NCBI GenBank assembly: GCA_022564455.1
Contig: JADFLK010000183.1
Span: 1-5,332 of the forward strand
Reading direction: 5' to 3'
DNA length: 5,332 nucleotides
DNA from: Bacteroidota bacterium
GTDB taxonomy: Bacteria > Bacteroidota > Rhodothermia > Rhodothermales > Rubricoccaceae
The position numbers and the translations under genes were made by a program. The notes under the pieces are model-generated. The model did no database searches. It worked only from the letters and a program-made list of their open reading frames with translations, and was not told the origin of the DNA. Each line of letters opens with the position of its first letter. The stretch's first letter is position 1. Positions 1 to 5,332 of the stretch are shown one piece after another.

Positions 1-680
1 TGGCCGGCCTGCCCTGCAGCGTCGTCATTGAGTGCGATTTCGACACCGTCCTCGGGAAGGGCATCGCCTTCAGGGAAGGCGGGCCGATCCATCAGGAAGC
101 CGTCGTCGGGGCCGACCGGCACGCCAACCCGAAGTGGCGTCGGGTGTTGCAACCGCACCGCCCCCACGATTTGAAGCCCAGCCGCCGGATACCGAGCCAC
201 TTCCTTGTAGAGCTCTTCCACACGCTCGCTCCAGCCTACGACGATCGCCTTGTGTAACCCGCGCCCGCGAAGAATGAAGGCTTTCTGAACGGCGCGTACA
301 CCCAACCTTCCGGTGGCCACCGCCACCACCAACGCACCCCAGTAAAACCCGATTCCCAACCGGGCTGATCCAGTTCCCATCCGGTCGATAAACACGCTGA
401 AAAACAGCAGCAGCGACCCGACGGTCACCACCTTCAGCAGCGTCACGGACTCGTCGAAGCGGCTGCCCGCGAAGCGTTCCTGGTACATCCCCGCGAACAG
501 AAACAGGACCAGCCATCCCGTACAGAGGAGGGCGGCGGTGATCAGGGTCAAATCCTGGACTGCGAAACTATGATCTAACCAACCCCAGCGTTGGCACGCC
601 AGGATAAAGGCCACGTAGGCCAGGATTAGCGCCAATGCATCGCTTACCAGCAATGCCAGCAGTTCGGCTCGGCGAGACAC
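1..680 (-). CDS. Polyprenyl-phosphate sugar-phosphate transferase, N-terminal part (runs off left edge)
   Basis: About 226 residues are visible; the C-terminus lies outside the window. The protein resembles the N-terminal half of WbaP/WcaJ-type enzymes, which move a sugar-1-phosphate from a nucleotide sugar to undecaprenyl phosphate at the inner membrane and so start exopolysaccharide or O-antigen assembly. Four hydrophobic segments are visible at about residues 6-29, 46-65, 84-99 and 108-124. After the second comes a family-like MYQERFAGSRFDES stretch (65-78). A Rossmann-like CoA_binding_3-type start follows (KAIVVGW, 144-150, then a helix and LQIVGAV at 169-175). The catalytic PF02397 domain would lie beyond the edge and cannot be checked. 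The GTG at 680-678 is the only upstream start candidate, because an in-frame TAG lies four codons earlier (692-690). It has no clear Shine-Dalgarno sequence. Residues 190-212 are unusually acidic and proline-containing. The sugar specificity cannot be told. Confidence 0.85.
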   Translation of the reverse strand, partial: MSRRAELLALLVSDALALILAYVAFILACQRWGWLDHSFAVQDLTLITAALLCTGWLVLFLFAGMYQERFAGSRFDESVTLLKVVTVGSLLLFFSVFIDRMGTGSARLGIGFYWGALVVAVATGRLGVRAVQKAFILRGRGLHKAIVVGWSERVEELYKEVARYPAAGLQIVGAVRLQHPTPLRVGVPVGPDDGFLMDRPAFPEGDALPEDGVEIALNDDAAGQAG

Positions 681-753
681 GAATGCGTGCTAGAATCTGT
701 GGAAGGGCGGTAGCGAGAGGCGTATGGCGGGGCAGAAGTTGGCGCGATTAGAC

Positions 754-785
754 GAAAGGTATTGATTCGGCTGCTCCACTGCAAG
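754..785 (-). promoter_or_regulatory. Candidate Bacteroidota-type promoter for the sugar transferase
   Basis: On the minus strand CTTG (785-782) is followed after 20 nt by TACCTTTC (761-754), a seven-of-eight match to the Bacteroidota -7 consensus TAnnTTTG. Transcription would begin near 747, giving a leader of roughly 65-70 nt before the GTG at 680. This is a pattern match by eye in a region where a promoter is expected; chance matches are possible. Confidence 0.27.
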
Positions 786-804
786 GAACAAACGGAAACA
801 GGCG

Positions 805-831
805 TTGCGAGCATCGGTTGGGCCGTATAGT
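805..831 (+). promoter_or_regulatory. Candidate promoter for the DUF2156 gene
   Basis: TTGCGA (805-810) and TATAGT (826-831) resemble -35 and -10 boxes, with a spacer of only 15 nt. The implied start of transcription, near 838, falls within the palindrome at 837-848 and leaves a leader of about 40 nt before the ATG at 877. The spacing is short for a sigma-70 promoter, and the match to the Bacteroidota TAnnTTTG form is poor, so this is weak. Confidence 0.25.
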
Positions 832-836
832 TTCCG

Positions 837-848
837 AGTTGGCCAACT
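837..848. promoter_or_regulatory. 12-bp perfect palindrome, possible operator
   Basis: AGTTGGCCAACT is its own reverse complement over 12 bp, and the symmetry ends at both flanks. It sits 28 bp upstream of the ATG at 877, just after the candidate -10 box, in the region shared by two divergent genes. That position suits a repressor site for a dimeric regulator. The same sequence would be coding if the DUF2156 protein began at the upstream TTG at 805, which I consider less likely. No regulator gene is in the window. Confidence 0.3.
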
Positions 849-860
849 TCCCCGGCCTAC

Positions 861-866
861 GAGAAG
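861..866 (+). promoter_or_regulatory. Ribosome binding site supporting the start at 877
   Basis: GAGAAG lies 10 nt before the ATG at 877. It is a moderate Shine-Dalgarno match. With the family-like N-terminus that begins there, it favours 877 over the in-frame TTG at 805. Confidence 0.45.
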
Positions 867-876
867 TAATCAATTT

Positions 877-1980
877 ATGGAGCCTTCGTATGCACAAGCT
901 CGTGAACTCGTCCTCCAGCATGGCTGGAACGCAACGGCCTACCAGATTCTCAACCCCGGCATCGCCCGCTGGATTTCCGAGGAACAGCGTGGCATGGTTG
1001 GTTTTGTGGACACCGGGAAACGGCTGGGGCGCCATCCTGGGGCATGGATAGCAGCCGGTGAGCCCGTCTGTGCCGAAGGGGAGGTAGCAAACGTCGCCGA
1101 TGCCTTCGAGGCCGCGGCGGCCCAGGCGCGGCGGCGCGTTTGCTGGTTTGGCGCGGATTCCCGACTGCGCGATATCCTTGGTGGAAAGCCCGGCTACAGC
1201 GAAATGGTGTTGGGTGCTCAGCCTGTATGGGATCCGCACCGGTGGCCGACCATCCTCGCTGGTAAGGCGTCGCTTCGCGCTCAGCTCAACCGTGCGCGAA
1301 ACAAGGGTATTACCGTAACTAAATGGACACGACGAGAGGCAGAGGGCAACGCCGAACTTCAGCGATGCCTCGACGAGTGGCTGCACACACGAGGGCTTCC
1401 CGCCCTCCATTTCCTTGTTGAACTGCAAACGCTCCATCAGCTGGAGGATCGATGGGTTTTTGTGGCTACCCATGACACTAGCGCCGTTGGCTTTCTGGTA
1501 CTCACACCCGTTCCTGCCCGCAACGGCTGGCTGGTAGAACAGATCATCCGTGGCAAGGCAGCGCCGAACGGCACGTCCTCCCTCCTGCTGAACGCTGCCA
1601 TGACCGCAGCCGCCGACTCAGGATCTACCTATTTCACGCTTGGCCTTTCTCCCCTGTCGTTCCGAGCGCCGGCATCGAACCCAAACCCGGTTTGGATGCG
1701 TGCGCTGTTTGGATGGCTTCGCGCCCACGGGCGTCGCTTCTACAATTTTCAGGGACTGGAAGCCTTCAAGGCCAAGTTCGTCCCCGATCGGTGGGATCCG
1801 ATCGTAGCCATCACCAACGAACCACGACCGTCCCTCGGAACGCTTCACGCCATCGCCGATGCTTTCAGCGGGCCGCGTTCGCCTGAGCGCCTGCTTGGCC
1901 GTGCCGTATTCGATGCAGTTGGGGAAGAACTGCGAACTCTGAGCCGGAAGTTCAGGCGGTCAGCCAGAGTCAGTTTGTAA
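877..1980 (+). CDS. Stand-alone DUF2156 / phosphatidylglycerol lysyltransferase C-terminal domain protein
   Basis: The 367-residue protein resembles the soluble C-terminal domain of MprF-type enzymes (LPG_synthase_C, DUF2156, GNAT-related fold), which move an amino acid from aminoacyl-tRNA to a membrane lipid. Family-like stretches are, in order, GWNATAYQILNPG (16-28), AGEPV (60-64), LRAQLNRARNKG (133-144), EWLHTRGLP (167-175), EQIIRGKAAPNGTSSLLLNA (221-240), FTLGLSPLS (253-261) and, near the end, GLEAFKAKFVP with RWDPIVAI (293-312). No membrane segments are visible, so the MprF flippase half is absent. The C-terminus (353-367) is strongly basic and could touch the membrane. An in-frame TTG at 805 would add 24 residues, but the ATG at 877 has a better ribosome site and the expected N-terminus. 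The gene is divergent from the sugar transferase, and its 3' end overlaps the convergent tonB-like gene by 11 bp. The family assignment is firm; the donor and acceptor are unknown. Confidence 0.88.
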   Translation: MEPSYAQARELVLQHGWNATAYQILNPGIARWISEEQRGMVGFVDTGKRLGRHPGAWIAAGEPVCAEGEVANVADAFEAAAAQARRRVCWFGADSRLRDILGGKPGYSEMVLGAQPVWDPHRWPTILAGKASLRAQLNRARNKGITVTKWTRREAEGNAELQRCLDEWLHTRGLPALHFLVELQTLHQLEDRWVFVATHDTSAVGFLVLTPVPARNGWLVEQIIRGKAAPNGTSSLLLNAAMTAAADSGSTYFTLGLSPLSFRAPASNPNPVWMRALFGWLRAHGRRFYNFQGLEAFKAKFVPDRWDPIVAITNEPRPSLGTLHAIADAFSGPRSPERLLGRAVFDAVGEELRTLSRKFRRSARVSL

Positions 1981-2698
1981 ACCGGAACGTAACCAGTCCT
2001 TGCTGATTGACCTGATCTGCGTTGGATGGGAGCGGTTGAGCACGGCATGCCACCAACACGCCCCGCGCGGCCTGATCGAGGCGCGGATTCCCTCCGCGAC
2101 GCTGTGGACGTGAGCTCACGTAGAGGCCCCGGGGAGTGAACGTAACGAAATAGCTTACCACGCCATTGACGCCGGGATGCCCCGGTCTCGGGCAGGAAGC
2201 CCGGCGGTTCCCAAGGCCTTCTATGGCCACACCGGAAGAGCCCGTATTGCCCCGGCCGGATGCATCGTCCGGGTTGGAATCGTTCCCCTGCTCGCCCGTC
2301 GGCGTTCCGCCGCCGCCATCCGTGTTGTGCTCGGGTGTTGGCGGGTTTGTAGGCTGAGGGGGCGTCTCCGGCACGTGCTGAGGCCGCGCGATGGTTTCCT
2401 CTCCCTGTGCCGGATTCCGCGTTTGCGGCGTCCGAACTGGCGTAGGGGCCTCTTGCTGGGCACGCGGAGGCTCAGGGCGTGTTTCCGACAGTGGTGGGCG
2501 CGGATCGGGGTTCGGCGACGGAGCAGAAGGCCGCGCTGCCGAGGCCAGGTCTCCAAATTCTATCTCGACTAGATGCGCCGGATTTTCCGGGTTCTTGCTC
2601 CCTACAATCAGTGCGCCGCTAATCAGGAGCAAAGCGAGGTGCAGGCCAAGACTTGCGCCCAGTCCTCTCAGGTCTTCGTTGCGGAATCGTTGTTTCAT
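1970..2698 (-). CDS. TonB-family energy transducer
   Basis: The 242-residue protein has the TonB layout. A short basic cytoplasmic N-terminus (1-12) precedes one membrane anchor (about 13-33, LGASLGLHLALLLISGALIVG without charges). A proline-rich periplasmic spacer follows (about 55-124, many P, E and R), then a Gly/Asn/Asp-rich linker (127-157). The C-terminal domain (about 160-242) contains GVNGVVSYFVTFTPRG, LDQAARGVLVACRAQPLP and a final strand, VTFRF. In this family ExbB/ExbD drive the anchor and the C-terminal domain contacts the TonB box of outer-membrane receptors. No exbB, exbD or receptor is in the window, so partners must lie elsewhere. The start at 2698 is set by a good Shine-Dalgarno sequence and by the anchor position; the upstream in-frame extension (to 2752) is rejected. 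Two cysteines, C169 and C218, lie in the C-terminal domain. It may be co-transcribed with the upstream porV-like gene (113-bp gap). A role other than iron or vitamin uptake cannot be excluded. Confidence 0.9.
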   Translation of the reverse strand: MKQRFRNEDLRGLGASLGLHLALLLISGALIVGSKNPENPAHLVEIEFGDLASAARPSAPSPNPDPRPPLSETRPEPPRAQQEAPTPVRTPQTRNPAQGEETIARPQHVPETPPQPTNPPTPEHNTDGGGGTPTGEQGNDSNPDDASGRGNTGSSGVAIEGLGNRRASCPRPGHPGVNGVVSYFVTFTPRGLYVSSRPQRRGGNPRLDQAARGVLVACRAQPLPSNADQVNQQGLVTFRFTN

Positions 2699-2704
2699 GA
2701 AGCG

Positions 2705-2710
2705 CCCTCC
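2705..2710 (-). promoter_or_regulatory. Ribosome binding site of the tonB-like gene
   Basis: GGAGGG on the minus strand lies 6 nt before the ATG at 2698. It is the strongest Shine-Dalgarno sequence in the window and fixes the start of the TonB-family protein. It also shows that this genome uses such sites at least sometimes. Confidence 0.7.
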
Positions 2711-2745
2711 GACGGACTCCAGGTACGGAAACGAAACGGCCCTGC

Positions 2746-2761
2746 GGCACAACTTCGTGCC
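2746..2761 (-). repeat. Small perfect hairpin in the leader of the tonB-like gene
   Basis: GGCAC and GTGCC form a 5-bp perfect stem around a 6-nt loop in the 113-bp gap between the porV-like and tonB-like genes, about 47 nt before the tonB-like start. No T tract follows on either strand, so it is not a typical terminator. It could be chance, an RNA-stability element or a short protein site. Confidence 0.3.
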
Positions 2762-2811
2762 TCTCTACTACAAACTACGCCCGACAGAGCCCGAAGTCAC
2801 TGGTCCGGCGC

Positions 2812-3933
2812 TCAGTTGGACTGCTCTTGGGCGCGCTGGAAGCGGGGCTGAACCAGCGTGAGCTTCACCGAAATGCGGTGGGAGTAGCCCAGCTCGCTTT
2901 GCAGGCCGCCGAAGTCTCCGAATCCGTAATCAATCGAAACCTGGCTGACATTGAGCCCAGCGCCGATAGTGGGCGTGAACTGCGTGCCGTACCGTTCGGA
3001 GGTTGTCACATTTGAGATACCTCCGCGCAGCGCCACGATACCTTTGTACGTCACCTCGCCACCGAGCCGCGGATGAAACGAAATGTCACCGGTATTGAAG
3101 GCGTAGGCTTGCTGGCCGTCGAAGGCGAGGTCCAGGTCCATGCCCAGGGTAAACCCGATGTCGTCCGTGAGGGGGAGAATCGTGGCCGCTCCGAGGCGCG
3201 CAACCGGAAGCACCAGCTCGGTTCCACCCTGCGGCGCCGTTTCACCGAACGTCGCCTCGAAATCTACAAACTGATCCTGGTTTACCGACCAGGACTGGAT
3301 CATGCTGGTTGCATCTTGCAGATTCAACCCCAGCTGAACCAGTCCAATCTTGTACTGCACGCCAATGTCAAACGAATAACCCCATGCGTTCGCAAAATCG
3401 CCGATGGTGCGCCGAATGATCTTGCCTGTCACACCCACTGACAGATTCTCGCGCAGCCGACGCGCATACGAAACGAAAAAAGCGTAGTCGGCGGCCGAGA
3501 AGTAGGTGATGTAGTTCTCCGGATTCGGTCGAGGCAAGCCGGTATCCGGGTTGAACGCGGCCAACGTGTTGGCGATGTTGTCCACGCCGCTGCGGAAAAA
3601 CGAGATTCCGACTGTAGAGCGTGCCGAAATCGGAAACGCAAAAGCGCCGTAATCGAACGAAACGATTCCGCCGAAGCGTTCGGCATGCATGTATGCCGCT
3701 TCGGGATAGTTGAGCGCTTGTAGACCGGCCACGTTCCAGTAGCCTGAGGTGACGTCGTTCGCGTGGCCTACGTACGCACCACCCATACCTAGTGCGCGGG
3801 CGCCCACGCCCCCTGCAAGGAAGTCGGCGCCGTACTTAACTACATCCTGAGCTTGAGTTTGCTGGGGTAGAAGTGCAAGCGAAAACGCGGCGACGGCGAG
3901 AAGTCGCACGGTGGATTTTCTGATCGGCAACAT
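2812..3933 (-). CDS. PorV/PorQ-family outer-membrane beta-barrel protein
   Basis: The 373-residue protein starts with a clear signal peptide: a basic MLPIRKSTVR, a hydrophobic core at about 11-22, and a likely cleavage after TQA (26-28). The mature N-terminus carries the family hallmark GVGARALGMGGAYVGHANDV (43-62), followed by the YWNVAGL segment (65-71). FadL-related PorV/PorQ/UPF0164 barrels share this pattern. The rest alternates short aromatic and glycine-rich beta strands up to about residue 362, then ends in a polar tail. In type IX secretion PorV shuttles cargo, but many bacteria without that system keep family members of unknown role, and nothing here shows a type IX system. The ATG at 3933 is chosen because the signal peptide begins there; an in-frame TTG at 4014 would bury it behind 27 extra residues. 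No clear Shine-Dalgarno sequence precedes it. It lies 159 bp after rsmB and 113 bp before the tonB-like gene. Confidence 0.9.
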   Translation of the reverse strand: MLPIRKSTVRLLAVAAFSLALLPQQTQAQDVVKYGADFLAGGVGARALGMGGAYVGHANDVTSGYWNVAGLQALNYPEAAYMHAERFGGIVSFDYGAFAFPISARSTVGISFFRSGVDNIANTLAAFNPDTGLPRPNPENYITYFSAADYAFFVSYARRLRENLSVGVTGKIIRRTIGDFANAWGYSFDIGVQYKIGLVQLGLNLQDATSMIQSWSVNQDQFVDFEATFGETAPQGGTELVLPVARLGAATILPLTDDIGFTLGMDLDLAFDGQQAYAFNTGDISFHPRLGGEVTYKGIVALRGGISNVTTSERYGTQFTPTIGAGLNVSQVSIDYGFGDFGGLQSELGYSHRISVKLTLVQPRFQRAQEQSN

Positions 3934-4011
3934 GGTTCGCGCGGATAATTTTGAGACGAACGAGGGGTAGCTTTTGCCGATGCGGTTGTGTTTCTTTGAA
4001 GAGTAGCGCTG

Positions 4012-4043
4012 CAAACATCGGGAAAAGACGGCCTCAGAGCAAG
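4012..4043 (-). promoter_or_regulatory. Candidate Bacteroidota-type promoter for the porV-like gene
   Basis: On the minus strand CTTG (4043-4040) is followed after 20 nt by GATGTTTG (4019-4012), a seven-of-eight match to TAnnTTTG. The implied transcript would start near 4005 with a leader of about 70 nt. The box and spacing match those of the candidate promoter of the sugar transferase (754-785), which adds some weight. An imperfect inverted repeat (4022-4050) overlaps the upstream box. Confidence 0.3.
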
Positions 4044-4092
4044 CCTTTTCTGATTCTCCAGAGGAAAATCGAAGATCCCCGTGCCATCTATG

Positions 4093-5332
4093 TCATTTCA
4101 ATGCCCTTCGCAGGCGCGCCGCAAACGCTCCGTCCATCCCATCAATATGCGGAAGTGTGGCGAAAAAGCCTTCTTCTGTCTGCATGTTCTCAGGGATGGA
4201 TTCGCTGGCGGGCTCTACCGAAAACGACGGGTGGCGCTCCAGAAACGCCTGTACACGCTCTGCATTTTCTTCCGGAGCAATCGTACACGTGGAATACACA
4301 AGCAGGCCTCCAGGCCGAACGTGATGGGCAGCGGCATCAAGGAGTTCGTCTTGCAGCTCTACCAGTTCCTCAATTTTCTCCGGAGTGGCCTGCCAACGTA
4401 GATCGGCCCGTTTGGCAAGAACGCCGAGACCAGAGCACGGCACATCGAGGAGAACGCGATCAAACTGGGTGTCAAACGTGGCGGCGCGGAGGTCTACTGT
4501 TTGCGGTTCGATGATAGTGAAGCCGTGCGCGTTCGCTGACTTGCGGACGAGTTGAGTCCGGGCTTCGTGGAGATCGACGGCAACGATACGCCCTTCGTTT
4601 TCCATCAACTGCGCTGCGTAGAGGGCTTTCCCGCCTGGTGCGGCTGCTCCATCGAGAATCGTCTCGCCGGGTTGAGGAGCCAGGATGCAGACCACGAGCC
4701 CGGCGGCTTCATCCTGAACCGCGCAAAGACCCTCCGCCAGCAATCCTCCTCGGATAATCGGTTGAAGCTGCTCGACCACTACGAAATCATCCAGGTATTC
4801 CGAGAGCCTCCAGGTCACATCCAGATTATCCAGCCGTTTCCCGAACTCGTCCTGCGTCGTGCGCAGCATATTGATACGAAGGCTGTACGACGGGCGCGCG
4901 TTGTCCGACTTGAGGAGGGCGACGGTTTCCTCCTCCCCAAACCGATCCAGCCAGCGACGTACTAGCCAGGTGGGATGCGAATGGCGAATGGCGAGGTCAC
5001 GAACGGGCTTTCCGGTATCGGGGACGGGCAATTTATTGGCTTCGATGGCCCGTACCGTAGCGCGCAGGACAGCGTTTACCAGCGTGGACGCTCCCTTTCC
5101 TCGAACTGCCTTTGCTGTGTCCACAGCCTCCGAAACCGCTGCGTGAGGAGGGGTTCCACGCTCCAGAAGTTCGTACAGGCCAATCCGCAGCACCTGCCGG
5201 ATGGTGTCGTCGAGCGCGTTGATATCGCCGTGGTAGAAGTGCGCGATGAGAAAGTCGAGCCACCGCCGCAGACGTGTCACCCCAGCGACGAGATCAGAGA
5301 CGAGGCGGGCGTCTCGGGGATCGTCGAAACCG
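4093..5332 (-). CDS. rsmB: 16S rRNA (cytosine-967-C5)-methyltransferase RsmB, 5' end outside the window
   Basis: The protein uses S-adenosylmethionine to methylate C967 (E. coli numbering) of 16S rRNA. There are 412 visible residues, against about 429 for the E. coli protein, so some N-terminal residues lie beyond the right edge. The reading frame stays open to position 5332 and encodes family-like sequence (RLVSDLVAGVTRLRRWLD), so the GTG at 5280 is an internal valine and not the start. A NusB-like RNA-binding domain (about 1-95) includes VSEAVDTAK and STLVNAVLRA. The methyltransferase domain shows SYSLRIN (148-154), motif I DGAAAPGGK (227-235), motif IV DVPCSGLG (296-303) with C299, and motif VI YSTCTIAPEEN (346-356) with catalytic C349. 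Both cysteines of the RsmB/NSUN mechanism are therefore present. Motif I has Ala where DxCAAPGGK is usual. The C-terminal GMDGAFAARLRRA matches the family ending. Assignment is firm. Confidence 0.95.
   Translation of the reverse strand, partial: GFDDPRDARLVSDLVAGVTRLRRWLDFLIAHFYHGDINALDDTIRQVLRIGLYELLERGTPPHAAVSEAVDTAKAVRGKGASTLVNAVLRATVRAIEANKLPVPDTGKPVRDLAIRHSHPTWLVRRWLDRFGEEETVALLKSDNARPSYSLRINMLRTTQDEFGKRLDNLDVTWRLSEYLDDFVVVEQLQPIIRGGLLAEGLCAVQDEAAGLVVCILAPQPGETILDGAAAPGGKALYAAQLMENEGRIVAVDLHEARTQLVRKSANAHGFTIIEPQTVDLRAATFDTQFDRVLLDVPCSGLGVLAKRADLRWQATPEKIEELVELQDELLDAAAHHVRPGGLLVYSTCTIAPEENAERVQAFLERHPSFSVEPASESIPENMQTEEGFFATLPHIDGMDGAFAARLRRALK

Noticed and set aside
70..516. A 148-codon minus-strand open frame within the sugar transferase gene
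   Set aside because: It is in a different frame from the membrane-spanning reading, is rich in Arg and Gly, and shows no domain; the overlapping frame encodes a coherent WbaP-like N-terminus.
805..876. TTG at 805 as the start of the DUF2156 protein
   Set aside because: The 24 extra residues do not look like the family, and the ATG at 877 has a ribosome site and the expected N-terminus. The upstream stretch looks regulatory.
748..1473. A 241-codon open frame on the minus strand, antisense to the DUF2156 gene
   Set aside because: It lies opposite a gene with clear family motifs, has no recognisable domain or membrane pattern, and covers the intergenic region and the start of the real gene. 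It is a by-product of G+C-rich coding sequence.
2177..2861. Plus-strand open frames of up to 156 codons opposite the tonB-like gene
   Set aside because: They are antisense to the proline-rich spacer, whose CCN codons leave long open frames on the other strand. Their composition is Arg-rich with no domain.
2812..3933. The PorV-like protein as evidence of a type IX secretion system
   Set aside because: PorV/PorQ-family barrels occur widely in bacteria without that system, and no other type IX component or secretion-signal domain is in the window.
4022..4050. Imperfect inverted repeat (GAAAAG with CTTTTC plus a GGC/GCC inner pair) after rsmB, considered as a terminator
   Set aside because: The stem needs a 3-nt bulge and a 10-nt loop, and no T tract follows it on the minus strand. 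It also overlaps a candidate promoter box. Too weak to call.
5278..5280. GTG at 5280 as the start of rsmB
   Set aside because: The frame remains open to the window edge and the upstream codons encode conserved RsmB N-terminal sequence, so the true start is outside the window.

Overview
The window is G+C-rich bacterial chromosome from a Gram-negative organism. The clearest lineage clue is an outer-membrane beta-barrel of the PorV/PorQ family (2812-3933), typical of Bacteroidota and the related Rhodothermota/Balneolota. The high G+C and a short TonB-type protein next to it make a Rhodothermia-like bacterium my best guess. This is inference; there is no rRNA in the window to test it. Two intergenic regions also hold sequences resembling the Bacteroidota promoter form (TTG-like -33 box, about 20 nt, TAnnTTTG-like -7 box).

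Layout. Five protein genes fill the window and no gap exceeds about 200 bases. Read from the right edge, three genes lie on the minus strand: rsmB (5332-4093, start outside the window), a PorV/PorQ-family protein (3933-2812) and a TonB-family protein (2698-1970). A plus-strand gene for a stand-alone DUF2156/LPG-synthase-C-type transferase (877-1980) converges on the tonB-like gene, and their 3' ends overlap by 11 bp. At the left edge a minus-strand polyprenyl-phosphate sugar-phosphate transferase (680-1, C-terminus outside the window) is divergent from the DUF2156 gene across a 196-bp intergenic region. That region holds candidate promoters for both directions and a 12-bp perfect palindrome.

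How the parts may work together. Apart from rsmB, a housekeeping 16S rRNA methyltransferase, every gene concerns the cell envelope: an outer-membrane barrel, a periplasm-spanning energy transducer, a probable lipid-aminoacylation enzyme and a polysaccharide-initiating membrane enzyme. The porV-like and tonB-like genes could be co-transcribed (113-bp gap). The sugar transferase and DUF2156 genes share an upstream region and could be co-regulated. No mobile element, CRISPR array, tRNA or rRNA was seen. The content is mostly ordinary; the items worth a second look are the regulatory palindrome, the overlapping convergent ends and the stand-alone DUF2156 protein.
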